Shown here piece by piece: positions 19,027 to 27,196 of a stretch of 64,000 bases of DNA; the first letter of the stretch is position 1, and every line of letters begins with the position of its first letter. The notes beneath the pieces are model-generated. The model was not told where the DNA came from, ran no database searches, and saw only the letters and a list, made by a program, of their open reading frames with translations. Origin of the DNA: Muricauda sp. SCSIO 64092. GTDB taxonomy: Bacteria > Bacteroidota > Bacteroidia > Flavobacteriales > Flavobacteriaceae. The stretch is from positions 4,047,001 through 4,111,000 of the forward strand of contig NZ_CP095413.1 in assembly GCF_023016285.1 (NCBI RefSeq), written 5' to 3'. The translations under genes were made by a program, and so were the position numbers.

Positions 19027-20227
19027 CTGCTTTGGCTTTAAAATCGTGTATGTTACGTTCTAACTTTTCTAATTGTTGATTGGTTACTTTACTTGTCTTT
19101 TGGATATCATGGAATTTGCTGAACAAAGCTTTTACCTCTTCTTTGGAATGATTGCTTCGCAGGGCCAGGCTATGATGGAATTGGGAATCTATCTTTTCCG
19201 TGACCAAGTGAAAACGGGTCCGGACATAATCCAGGAAGTACTGAATTTTGTGGTTGGCGATTTCATTCTGCCTATTGTTTTCAAAATACATATTCGCAAT
19301 GGTCCTGGTAAAGGCCAAGGTTTGGTTTTTCAGGGGCTCCACTACTTTTATGGCCCTTTGTTTCCGCTTTCCTTCAAACACAATGTACAGCAACGAACCA
19401 ATAAGGGCCAAATAATAGGCCCACTTTAGCTCTTTAGTGTTCAAAAAGAGGTACATGGGTGAGGTATAAAAAGTCTTTCCTGCTTTATGGTGATTGTCCA
19501 CATATACCGGCTTGGAAGAATCTATGTAGGCCATCAAACCGGCAGTATAGCTACGGTTTTCATCTTTAAGCATAAAATAATTGGTGAACGCCTCGGGAAA
19601 AGTGGATAATGTTATCTTTCCTTTGCCAAATGCTTGCTGTACCACGCTTATCCCTCTTTTTTCGGTTTTGGTACTGTCATTTTTTACAAGCACCTCAGCC
19701 AGTACCACACTATTTATGGTATCCAACTCACTGAAAATGGAAGTGTAATAATCCCTATCAAAGGGGATATCATTTGCCCTTGCCCTTTCATTTACAAGAA
19801 GGTGTTTAAATACCGGGGTAACCGTATTCATATCATAGATACTGGAAGTATGCAGGTTCAAGGTGTCCAGCAATTCCTTTTCAAAGGATTCCGATGCCAT
19901 AAAGAGATGGTTGCCTTCCCTGGCCCAGGACAATAATTCCGATAAATCCGTTTTGCCAAATTCAATACGCTCATTTACGAAAATATAAGTGCCGGTCAAG
20001 GTATCGCCTCGGGAAAGAAATTCAAAAGGTGTTCTATAGACCTGTTGCGCCTGTGGAAAGACCAGGGGTAAAAGATCATTGTAGACCTTGGTCCCATAGG
20101 GGATGGTATGGGTACTTACATAAGAAGGAAACCAATTGATCTGTTTGGGTTTGTTGTATTCAAACACCAGAAGCAAGACAAGTGCCAGGACACCAATACC
20201 AATATATGACCTTCCCGTTTTAAGCAT
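19013..20227 (-). CDS. DUF4350 domain-containing membrane protein
   Basis: A 404-residue protein with an N-terminal membrane helix (about 9-24), a DUF4350-type extracytoplasmic domain with the pattern IPYGTKVYNDLLPLVFP and LLSWAREGNHLFMASESF (a GATase-like fold in the family), a second membrane helix near residue 267 (KWAYYLALIGSLLYIVFEGKR), and a cytoplasmic C-terminal helical tail. This topology is standard for the DUF4350 members of MoxR/DUF58 operons. It overlaps both neighbours by 8 and 14 bp. Molecular role unknown. Confidence 0.85.
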   Translation of the reverse strand: MLKTGRSYIGIGVLALVLLLVFEYNKPKQINWFPSYVSTHTIPYGTKVYNDLLPLVFPQAQQVYRTPFEFLSRGDTLTGTYIFVNERIEFGKTDLSELLSWAREGNHLFMASESFEKELLDTLNLHTSSIYDMNTVTPVFKHLLVNERARANDIPFDRDYYTSIFSELDTINSVVLAEVLVKNDSTKTEKRGISVVQQAFGKGKITLSTFPEAFTNYFMLKDENRSYTAGLMAYIDSSKPVYVDNHHKAGKTFYTSPMYLFLNTKELKWAYYLALIGSLLYIVFEGKRKQRAIKVVEPLKNQTLAFTRTIANMYFENNRQNEIANHKIQYFLDYVRTRFHLVTEKIDSQFHHSLALRSNHSKEEVKALFSKFHDIQKTSKVTNQQLEKLERNIHDFKAKADGKQ

Positions 20228-20957
20228 TGGCGGTTATGGATTGTTTTAGTTGGTCAAAGCGGTCCTTGGCCCTATGATACCCCTGTGCGTCTATTTGAAA
20301 TTCCCCGTACCAAATATGATCGTAGAGTAAAGTTACCCTTTTGAAAAGCGGTGCCAATTTAGAATTGGAAAGCTCCCCAATGTAATCATTGTTGGTCTTT
20401 TGCAATTCCCAATGGATCAATTCCTTTTCCGTTAACATTTTTAGTAGGGACAGATAGTAGTATCTAATGGCCAAACGATAGTTGTGTTCTTCAAGTGCTT
20501 TTTGTATCATGGCCTGAATATCTGCCGTTTTTATGATTTGTTCTTCCTCTGAAAGGATAACCGTATTTTCATTGGCTTTGGAAAACAGGATGTTTTTGGT
20601 ATTGGCCTTTATGAAAAATCGGATGATGAGAAACAACAAAAATCCAAGAAGTAGATAGGGGAGGTATTTAAGAAATGCGGTAATATAGTTTGGGGCGGAT
20701 TCTACACCAAACAACCATTCAAAAAACCGCCTTAAAATGTTATAAAACCAGTTTTTAATGGCTTCCCACCAGGAATTATCCTTTTTTTCCATTTCATAAT
20801 TGTACTTTTCATCCTTTTTGAACGGCTCCAAATCTGCTTCCGAAATCTCTATGATTGTCAAATTTTGATCATCATACCTAACTTCGGTGGTATCTTTTTG
20901 GGCCAGGCTTATAACCGGAACTGAAAGTAGGATGGCAACAAGAAGATTTTTAAACAT
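20220..20957 (-). CDS. DUF4129 domain-containing protein
   Basis: A 245-residue protein with a signal peptide (about 1-19), an acidic/Lys-rich periplasmic segment, a membrane helix near 92-112 and a C-terminal cytoplasmic DUF4129 domain (IQKALEEHNYRLAIRYYYLSLL ... LIHWELQKTNNDYIGEL is the hallmark region, split here). DUF4129 is often found at the C terminus of transglutaminase-like membrane proteins and in MoxR operons. It sits 3 bp after the upstream membrane protein gene and overlaps DUF4350 by 8 bp. Confidence 0.85.
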   Translation of the reverse strand: MFKNLLVAILLSVPVISLAQKDTTEVRYDDQNLTIIEISEADLEPFKKDEKYNYEMEKKDNSWWEAIKNWFYNILRRFFEWLFGVESAPNYITAFLKYLPYLLLGFLLFLIIRFFIKANTKNILFSKANENTVILSEEEQIIKTADIQAMIQKALEEHNYRLAIRYYYLSLLKMLTEKELIHWELQKTNNDYIGELSNSKLAPLFKRVTLLYDHIWYGEFQIDAQGYHRAKDRFDQLKQSITANA

Positions 20958-20960
20958 GGA

Positions 20961-21839
20961 CTATTCTTCTTTTTTTCCCAAATTTTGAATGCGTTCAAAA
21001 GTTCCCGTAAAGTTTTTCTTCTCATTCAGGTCAAAAAAGATGAGTGCCGCCGCCACTAAGGACACGGTCTGTAGAATGAATTGGACCGCATAGGCCAATA
21101 TGTTCAATAGAATATATATAGGGTCGATAACGCCTCCCATGCTCTCGGCATCCATTTCACCAGAGAAGACCCCCATTTTGATCCATAAGTAAATTACTGC
21201 CGGAATTTGAAATATATAACCTATTATGCCTATAAGAATTCCCAGGACCAAAAGGGTTGCAAAGGTTATCCACCAGTTATCCTTGATCAGGGTAAATCCG
21301 TATTGGAAGGAATCGCCCACCCCTTTGCCCATAAAGACCAGGATGCTAAAGGACAACATTAGAGGGGGGTAGAGATAAATACCGGGAATAATACAAAGGA
21401 ACAAACCGGCCGTAATGGCCAATCCCACAAGGAATGAAAGTCCAATAAAACTCCAGAAGTTTTGGTAAGCTTCTTTTTTTATTTGATCATAATCAATTTT
21501 CCCTTTGTTATCGGTATAGGATTTAATATAAAACAGTACCGTTGCCTGTGTAAGTCCATATGTGGCAATGGCAGAAACCATTAGTCCCAACAATGCAGTA
21601 ATCAGAAGTATGGGATTGATCTCTGGTCCTTGGGATTGTATATCAAAATTGAAAAGCCCATTAAAGGAATAAAAATAGAATCCTAAAAAAACCATGGTTG
21701 CAAACAGGTAAGGTCCCACAATTTTCAAAAGGGTTCCAAAAAATGACTTAAACTCAAACTTTATAAAATTGAAGGAATCGGTAAGGATTTCCCCGAGTTC
21801 CCGTTGTTTTTTGAACTCAATGTAAGGAGTGCTGTCCAT
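20961..21839 (-). CDS. Polytopic membrane protein of the MoxR/DUF58 operon
   Basis: A 292-residue protein with about six membrane segments, several Gly/Ala-rich. The frame reaches back to 21878, but the ATG at 21839 (MDSTPYIEFKKQREL) is the natural start because the hydrophilic N-terminal helix ELGEILTDSFNFIKFEFK is then complete. It overlaps the upstream SpoIIM-like gene by 23 bp. The pattern resembles the glycerophosphodiester-phosphodiesterase membrane domain / DUF4013-like proteins, but I do not assign a family. Probably an inner-membrane component of the same complex. Confidence 0.7.
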   Translation of the reverse strand: MDSTPYIEFKKQRELGEILTDSFNFIKFEFKSFFGTLLKIVGPYLFATMVFLGFYFYSFNGLFNFDIQSQGPEINPILLITALLGLMVSAIATYGLTQATVLFYIKSYTDNKGKIDYDQIKKEAYQNFWSFIGLSFLVGLAITAGLFLCIIPGIYLYPPLMLSFSILVFMGKGVGDSFQYGFTLIKDNWWITFATLLVLGILIGIIGYIFQIPAVIYLWIKMGVFSGEMDAESMGGVIDPIYILLNILAYAVQFILQTVSLVAAALIFFDLNEKKNFTGTFERIQNLGKKEE

Positions 21840-22794
21840 GGTTATCTTTTTTGTTAAGTTGATAGGGATAAATAACATAATAAAATACTATTAAGCCCAA
21901 AGACCCCAAAATTATGGTTATCGCAAGCCAATCCGGCATTTCCGTATGTCGGGTAACAAAACCTTCCAAAAATCCCGCAATGATGAAAAACGGAATTGTG
22001 CTCACAACTATTTTCAGTCCATTCTTTACGCCACGTTTAAAGGATTCCAACCGGGTATAGGTCCCCGGGAACAGCATTCCGTTTGCCATGACCAAACCCG
22101 CACAGCCGGCTAGGATAATGACGGATATTTCAATGGTCCCATGGATCCAAATGGTTCTGGCAGATTCCCAGAGCAATCCTTTGTCATGAAAGAAGTATTG
22201 AAAACTGCCCAGCATCAAACCATTTCTTAGCAAGACCCAAATGGTACCCACTCCAAGAAAGATACCCAATGCAAAGGCAAATAATGCCACTTTGATGTTA
22301 TTAATGGTTATTCCCAAAAACATATTGAATTCCCCCATTTGTTTGTATACCGCCATAGGGTCCCCTTTTTCAATATTGTCCAAAGTCATGTTCACATAAC
22401 CATCTCCGAGTATGGAACGTACAAAATCCCCATCATTGGCCGCAGAAAAAGCGCCTACAAAACAGAAAAATGTAAATACCAAAAAGGAAATCAGCAACTC
22501 CCGTTGGTGTGCATAAAACATTTGGGGGAACTCTATTTTCCAAAAAGTAACAATACGGTTCTTGGATTCGCGTTTTGTCTTATAGATTTTTTGGTGGGCT
22601 CGTGAAGCAATTGAATTGAGATAAAGTTGGGTATTACTACCAGGGTAAAAGGTTTTGGCGTAGCTTAGATGATCGGTTAATTCAATATAGAGGTCGGAAA
22701 GTTGATCTGGTGACAATTCCCTTTTGCTGTTTAGGGCCTCTTCGAACGCAACCCATTTATTTTTATTTTGCTTTACGAATGCCGCCTCTCGCAT
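21817..22794 (-). CDS. SpoIIM-like (stage II sporulation protein M family) membrane protein
   Basis: A 325-residue protein with a 95-residue soluble helical N-terminal part and about five membrane segments. The family hallmarks NMFLGITINNIKVALFAFALG and IWIHGTIEISVIILAG are visible. The frame extends to 22878 but that would run into the divergent RDD gene; MREAAFVKQNKNKW at 22794 fits relatives. Despite the family name, this lineage does not sporulate; such proteins typically accompany RDD, DUF4129 and MoxR genes, as here. It is the first gene of the reverse operon, 36 bp from the RDD start. Confidence 0.85.
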   Translation of the reverse strand: MREAAFVKQNKNKWVAFEEALNSKRELSPDQLSDLYIELTDHLSYAKTFYPGSNTQLYLNSIASRAHQKIYKTKRESKNRIVTFWKIEFPQMFYAHQRELLISFLVFTFFCFVGAFSAANDGDFVRSILGDGYVNMTLDNIEKGDPMAVYKQMGEFNMFLGITINNIKVALFAFALGIFLGVGTIWVLLRNGLMLGSFQYFFHDKGLLWESARTIWIHGTIEISVIILAGCAGLVMANGMLFPGTYTRLESFKRGVKNGLKIVVSTIPFFIIAGFLEGFVTRHTEMPDWLAITIILGSLGLIVFYYVIYPYQLNKKDNHGQHSLH

Positions 22795-22802
22795 TAAATT
22801 TG
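22795..22802 (+). promoter_or_regulatory. -7 box before the RDD gene
   Basis: TAAATTTG matches TAnnTTTG and directly abuts the divergent SpoIIM start codon; a TTG lies 24 bp upstream at 22768-22770, inside the SpoIIM coding sequence. The RDD ATG is 28 bp downstream. Spacing is one base beyond the usual range. Confidence 0.4.
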
Positions 22803-22830
22803 CGCCTTTGTTTGTAAAGAAACCAAAAAA

Positions 22831-23547
22831 ATGAACCAATTTCAAATAGAGACTGCCCAAAACGTAACTATAGACCAAAACAGTTCCAATCTTGGGGAAC
22901 GCATGTTGGCCTATATTATTGATAGTTTTGTGATTGTGGTCTATACGGTATTGGCGGTTTTATTTTTAGTGTATTTAAATGTGGATTTTGATGCCCTTTG
23001 GGCACTCTATCTAGTTGTCACACTTCCCTCATTTTTATACTATCTCTTATTTGAGACCTTGACCGATGGCAAGACCATTGGAAAAGGGTTAATGAACCTT
23101 AGGGTTGTAAAACTGGACGGCTCCAGACCCAATTTTGGCAACTATTTTGTCCGATGGATTTTAAGGATCATTGATGTAAGCCTAACTTCTGGGGCAGCGG
23201 CCGTTGTTACTATTTTGATACGGGGCAATGGTCAGCGGATTGGTGATATTGCAGCGGGGACCACGGTAATTAGTGAACGACAGCGGATTCAACTAAAGGA
23301 TACCCTATTGAAGGAAATCCCAAATGATTACAGGCCCCAATTTCCCCAAGTCACGGTTTTTAGCGATAGTGAGATACAGACCGTAAAGGAGCTTTATGAA
23401 AAGGCCAGGAAAAATGGCGACCATAATGTTATTGTTTCCCTGGACAAACGATTAAAGGAGGTGATGGATGTTACTACTACTATAAAACCCATCGAATTTG
23501 TGGATGTGGTCATCAAAGATTACAACTACTATACCCAAAAGCTTTAA
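22831..23547 (+). CDS. RDD family membrane protein
   Basis: A 238-residue protein with the RDD domain in residues 15-150: LGERMLAYIIDSF near the first membrane helix (the RxxAxxID core), TDGKTIGKGLMNLRVV after the second, and a third helix before GQRIGDIAAGTTVI. A soluble C-terminal tail of about 75 residues follows. RDD proteins are polytopic membrane proteins; some are proposed ion exchangers. The divergent pairing with a SpoIIM/MoxR/DUF58 operon recurs in Bacteroidota, so a shared function is likely. Confidence 0.88.
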   Translation: MNQFQIETAQNVTIDQNSSNLGERMLAYIIDSFVIVVYTVLAVLFLVYLNVDFDALWALYLVVTLPSFLYYLLFETLTDGKTIGKGLMNLRVVKLDGSRPNFGNYFVRWILRIIDVSLTSGAAAVVTILIRGNGQRIGDIAAGTTVISERQRIQLKDTLLKEIPNDYRPQFPQVTVFSDSEIQTVKELYEKARKNGDHNVIVSLDKRLKEVMDVTTTIKPIEFVDVVIKDYNYYTQKL

Positions 23548-23550
23548 ATT

Positions 23551-24165
23551 GTGTTTTACCAAACGTTGGATATATTGGGTACCATTGCCTTTGCCGTTTC
23601 GGGTGTGTTGGTTGCCATGGAGAAAAAACTGGATCTGTTCGGGGTCTTTATCATCGCTTTTGTAACGGCCATTGGTGGAGGAACACTTCGGGATTTGATG
23701 ATTGGAAATACGCCGGTGGTCTGGATGCGCGACGCCATTTATATGATTACCATTGGGATTACCGTTGTTTTTGCCGTGCTGTTTGCAAGTCGATTGAAAT
23801 ATTTGCGAAAGTCCCTGTTCCTGTTCGATACCCTGGGAATAGGTTTGTTTACCCTAATCGGTCTTGAAAAAGGCCTGGAAGCGGGATTGCTACCTGTAAT
23901 GTGTATTGCATTGGGCACCATGACCGCAAGTTTTGGCGGTGTGATCCGAGATATTTTATGTAATGAGATTCCCGTGATCTTCCGAAAGGAAATCTATGCT
24001 ACGGCCTGTATTTTGGGAGGGGCAAGTTATTTTTTGTTCAACCTTCTTAAGGTTCCCGAGAAGTATAGCTATATCTTGGCAATCCTTGTTGTCATTGTAT
24101 TGCGCTTACTGGCCGTAAAATTTGGGATAGCATTGCCCAATATCTATCAGAAGGAAAAGGGTTAA
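23551..24165 (+). CDS. TRIC/UPF0126 family cation channel-like protein
   Basis: A 204-residue polytopic membrane protein formed by two homologous halves, each with the glycine-rich signature (GGGTLRDLM near residue 46 and FGGVIRDIL near residue 130) that lines the pore in prokaryotic TRIC channels. About seven membrane helices are expected. It uses a GTG start 3 bp after the RDD stop codon, which suggests translational coupling. Its stop codon overlaps that of the convergent cyclophilin gene. Ion selectivity is not readable from sequence; glycine transport has been suggested for some relatives. Confidence 0.85.
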   Translation: MFYQTLDILGTIAFAVSGVLVAMEKKLDLFGVFIIAFVTAIGGGTLRDLMIGNTPVVWMRDAIYMITIGITVVFAVLFASRLKYLRKSLFLFDTLGIGLFTLIGLEKGLEAGLLPVMCIALGTMTASFGGVIRDILCNEIPVIFRKEIYATACILGGASYFLFNLLKVPEKYSYILAILVVIVLRLLAVKFGIALPNIYQKEKG

Positions 24166-24899
24166 AGAACCTCTGCTCTTAGGATGTAAACATTTTGCAT
24201 GGGCCATTCCCCTTGGTCAATGGGAACCTGATTTATTCTATCCACAATGTCCATTCCTTCAATAACCCTTCCAAACGGGGTATAACTGCCATCCAAATGA
24301 TAGGAGCCCGGTTTGGTCACTACAATAAAAAACTCATACGGAGAGGCCAGTTTATGTGGATTGTCACGTTCGCTACTGGGCATGGAAATGGTCCCTCGGT
24401 GGTGTTTATGGCCCTTTCGGGTATCCGGAGGCAAAAGATAACGGCCTATGGCCTTTCTCTTTTTGCTCGTTTCACGGTCGTCCGAGTTTCCGCCCTGAAT
24501 AATGAAATCAGGAACCACCCTATGAAATTGGGTGTTGTCAAAATAACCCTTTTTGGCCAGGTAGATAAAATTGGCCTTGTGGTAAGGAACATTGTTGTAG
24601 AGTTGTATGGTAAACTTTCCCAAACTGGTCGTTAGTCTTACTTTATCCTCTTTTACGTCTTTGGCATAATCGAAAAAAAAGTCAATGGCATTTTCTTCGG
24701 TGAGTAAAAAAGGTTCATTTTCCCCTTCGGTCACCGGCTGTGGTTTTTCCAATTCAACTACCTTTTCATTGCCAGTTTCATCATTGACCTCCTTAAGGGT
24801 GTTCCCATTTGGTTTACCCGACTCCTTTTTTTCTTTCTCCCCACATCCTCCTAAAAAAAATAATAGTAAACTTGCCAACAGTATTATTTTCTTCTCCAT
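24162..24899 (-). CDS. Cyclophilin-type peptidylprolyl isomerase lipoprotein
   Basis: A 245-residue lipoprotein (signal with lipobox LGGC, Cys at 19), then a Lys/Glu/Asn-rich linker to about residue 75, then a cyclophilin domain with FHRVVPDFIIQGG and PSSERDNPHKLASPYEFFIVV. It catalyses cis-trans isomerisation of prolyl bonds, probably assisting folding of envelope proteins. The frame runs open to 25016, but the ATG at 24899 yields a perfect lipoprotein signal. That ATG overlaps the ATG of the divergent CoA pyrophosphatase within CCATGG. Confidence 0.92.
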   Translation of the reverse strand: MEKKIILLASLLLFFLGGCGEKEKKESGKPNGNTLKEVNDETGNEKVVELEKPQPVTEGENEPFLLTEENAIDFFFDYAKDVKEDKVRLTTSLGKFTIQLYNNVPYHKANFIYLAKKGYFDNTQFHRVVPDFIIQGGNSDDRETSKKRKAIGRYLLPPDTRKGHKHHRGTISMPSSERDNPHKLASPYEFFIVVTKPGSYHLDGSYTPFGRVIEGMDIVDRINQVPIDQGEWPMQNVYILRAEVL

Positions 24900-25539
24900 G
24901 GAATTTTCCCGTTTTAGTAAAACGATTGTAAAAATAAAAAATCTACCCTTGCCTGGGGAAGCTTCCCATTTTAAGATGGAACCAGCGGTAAGAAAACAAT
25001 TTAGGGAAGAAAGCACGATTGATGTAAAAAAAGCAAAACGTGCAGCGGTTATGGCCCTGTTTTATCCAAAGGAGAATAATGAGACACACCTACTGCTTAT
25101 GTTACGGAATACCTATCCAGGAGTACATTCCAATCAAATTGGATTTCCGGGAGGTAAGGTTGAGGATACCGATTCCGACCTATTGGTAACGGCCAAAAGG
25201 GAAACCTTTGAAGAGGTGGGAATCCTTCCGGAAGATATAGAAATGGTGAAACCTTTGACCGAAGTTTATATTCCGCCAAGTAATTTTTTGGTCAAACCAT
25301 TCCTGGGACTGTATTCCCAAGTAAAACCTTTTAAATTGGATCCTATGGAAGTAGAGGCATTGGTTGAGGTGAAATTGGTGGATTTTTTGGATAATGATAA
25401 CCTAATGCAGCAGTATTTAACAACTTCCTACGCCCACAAGATTTTGGTACCGGCCTTTAAACTAAACGGTTACACTGTTTGGGGTGCCACGGCCATGATG
25501 TTAAGTGAAATAAAGGATTTACTGCAAAAAGTGGTTTAG
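24898..25539 (+). CDS. NUDIX hydrolase, CoA pyrophosphatase-like
   Basis: A 213-residue NUDIX protein of the CoA diphosphatase subfamily. Residues about 14-28 (KNLPLPGEASHFKM) match the leader typical of bacterial CoA pyrophosphatases; the box IGFPGGKVED ... AKRETFEEVGI contains the Nudix metal-binding Glu cluster. Expected reaction: hydrolysis of CoA or acyl-CoA to 3',5'-ADP and phosphopantetheine. The frame extends to 24685 over the neighbouring gene, but the start at 24898 matches relatives. This places two divergent ATGs on the same CATG with no room for a separate 5' region. Confidence 0.88.
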   Translation: MEFSRFSKTIVKIKNLPLPGEASHFKMEPAVRKQFREESTIDVKKAKRAAVMALFYPKENNETHLLLMLRNTYPGVHSNQIGFPGGKVEDTDSDLLVTAKRETFEEVGILPEDIEMVKPLTEVYIPPSNFLVKPFLGLYSQVKPFKLDPMEVEALVEVKLVDFLDNDNLMQQYLTTSYAHKILVPAFKLNGYTVWGATAMMLSEIKDLLQKVV

Positions 25540-25546
25540 TGCCTAT

Positions 25547-25709
25547 TGAACTCATTTAAACTTTTTCCATTCGTTAAAAAATTGCTCTTTTTGGCTCCTT
25601 TTTTGACTTTTTCTTTTTCCATAGCCCTGCTATGCAACTCAAAAAAGCCTTCAAAGGATCAAAAAAATGTCTAATTTTCACTAAAACGCAAAAAGTTTAA
25701 ATGAGTTCA
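25547..25709. repeat. 163-bp element bounded by a perfect 20-bp inverted repeat
   Basis: tgaactcatttaaacttttt at 25547-25566 is exactly complementary to 25690-25709. Between them are runs of T and A able to pair further (ttttttga against tcaaaaaa) and a small hairpin catagc-cct-gctatg. It lies between the CoA pyrophosphatase stop and the acyltransferase start. No coding potential or target duplication is visible. It could be a MITE, a long terminator or a structured RNA. Confidence 0.7.
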
Positions 25710-25741
25710 TTTTGTAAATTAGCCCTTGGCATAGGAGCAGT

Positions 25742-26554
25742 ATGGATCTTTTTAAGAAAACCCCTTTCGGACACAACCTTTTTTTAAAAAAGTGGTTAAT
25801 ACGTATTATGGGCCTAATAACCCATTCCAGGTACAAAGGGTTCAACAAGCTGGAAATCGAAGGCTCGGATATCATCAGGAGCCTCCCTGAAAAGAACGTA
25901 CTTTTCGTTAGTAACCATCAAACTTATTTTGCTGATGTGGTGGCCATGTTCCATGTTTTTAATGCAGCTTTGAGCGGCAGGGAGGATAACATTAAAAACA
26001 TTCTCTATCTCTGGAATCCCAAATTGAATATCTATTATGTGGCGGCAAAGGAGACCATGAAGAAGAGCATGTTGGCCAAAATATTGGCGTATGCCGGTTC
26101 CATAAGCATTGAACGTACATGGAGGGCAGATGGAAAGGAAGTAAACAGACCTGTAAAGTTCAGTGATATTTCAAATATTGGAACTGCACTGGATGATGGT
26201 TGGGTGATTACCTTTCCCCAGGGAACCACCAGACCATGGAAACCTTTACGAAAAGGTACTGCCCATATCATCAAAAAATACAAACCTATTGTGGTTCCTG
26301 TTGTAATTGATGGTTTTAGAAGGTCTTTTGATAAAAAAGGATTATACATTAAAAAGAAGGGAATTCTGCAATCCATGCTTATAAAGCAACCCCTGGAAAT
26401 CGATTATGACAATGAGTCCATTGATCAGATTATTGAAAAGTTGGAATATGCCATTGAACAGCACCCTTCATTCCTTCATGTAATACCACAAGAGGAACTT
26501 GCGGCCTATGAAGCGGACCATCAAAAAAGGCGCTACAGCTATAAGGGAAACTAA
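25742..26554 (+). CDS. PlsC-type 1-acyl-glycerol-3-phosphate acyltransferase-like protein
   Basis: A 270-residue acyltransferase of the PlsC/AGPAT superfamily. Block I reads SNHQTYFADV with His at 59 and Asp at 65, giving HX5D instead of the usual HX4D. Block III reads FPQGTTRPW in place of FPEGTRS. Block IV-like PIVVPVVIDGF follows. These departures suggest a divergent subfamily, possibly acylating a lipid other than lysophosphatidate. It contains no clear membrane helix, so is probably peripheral. The stop codon overlaps that of the convergent membrane protein gene. Confidence 0.8.
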   Translation: MDLFKKTPFGHNLFLKKWLIRIMGLITHSRYKGFNKLEIEGSDIIRSLPEKNVLFVSNHQTYFADVVAMFHVFNAALSGREDNIKNILYLWNPKLNIYYVAAKETMKKSMLAKILAYAGSISIERTWRADGKEVNRPVKFSDISNIGTALDDGWVITFPQGTTRPWKPLRKGTAHIIKKYKPIVVPVVIDGFRRSFDKKGLYIKKKGILQSMLIKQPLEIDYDNESIDQIIEKLEYAIEQHPSFLHVIPQEELAAYEADHQKRRYSYKGN

Positions 26555-27192
26555 ACTTCCAGTTTCTTTAATTCCCGATAATTGTTGTTCAATCGTTTTA
26601 GAAGAATTCCGTACAACAATCGATAAAACAACCAAAGAAGAAAGCCACAAAATGCAATAAACAATAGCAAGCTCACGCCTACCAAAAACCAAATGAGAAG
26701 ACTGTTGTCCGCTTCCGCAATCTTCTCGGTCATATTGAGGGTGGTATCATATTTTGCAAACTCAATAAAGACCACAATCATCATAAGGGCGAAAACCCCA
26801 AGGTTGAACCAAACATATTGCATTACCGTTTTTCGGGTAGAAATGATACTTTTCATAAGTTCCCGTGCAGACGCCGTAACATGTATCCTTTTGAAGTTTT
26901 TATAGAACTTTACTATGAAGTACACCAATGCTATATATCTTAGGATTTCAAGACTTAATTCCAGGTTCTGAAAGAGCCTGGCGCCATCGGAGTTCAATTT
27001 TTCGCCTTGTATGGGCAAAAAGAAAAGTGAAATCCAAAAGACAAATTCCGCAATACTGATGTAGAATATCCATTTGACCAAGGAACTGGATTTTTTCCAG
27101 ATCATTTTATAGATTTCTTCATAGCTCAACTTAGGAAGCTGCTCTCCTTGTTTTTGCCAGTCTTTTTTTAAGAGTTCCAATTCATCCATCAT
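26551..27192 (-). CDS. Membrane protein downstream of ECF sigma factor, possible anti-sigma factor
   Basis: A 213-residue protein with a soluble acidic/Lys-rich N terminus (about 1-38: LELLKKDWQKQGEQLPKLS) and four membrane helices in two pairs. It starts 4 bp after the sigma gene stop, with tandem ATGs at 27192 and 27189. An N-terminal cytoplasmic segment followed by membrane helices is what an anti-sigma factor would need, and the gene order fits, but no zinc-binding anti-sigma motif (HxxxCxxC) is present. Function inferred from context. Confidence 0.6.
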   Translation of the reverse strand: MMDELELLKKDWQKQGEQLPKLSYEEIYKMIWKKSSSLVKWIFYISIAEFVFWISLFFLPIQGEKLNSDGARLFQNLELSLEILRYIALVYFIVKFYKNFKRIHVTASARELMKSIISTRKTVMQYVWFNLGVFALMMIVVFIEFAKYDTTLNMTEKIAEADNSLLIWFLVGVSLLLFIAFCGFLLWLFYRLLYGILLKRLNNNYRELKKLEV

Positions 27193-27196
27193 GATA

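Noticed and set aside
22795..22878. N-terminal extension of the SpoIIM-like gene
   Set aside because: Overlaps the start of the divergent RDD gene and lacks similarity to family members.
24685..24897. N-terminal extension of the CoA pyrophosphatase
   Set aside because: Antisense to the cyclophilin lipoprotein; Ser-rich shadow sequence.
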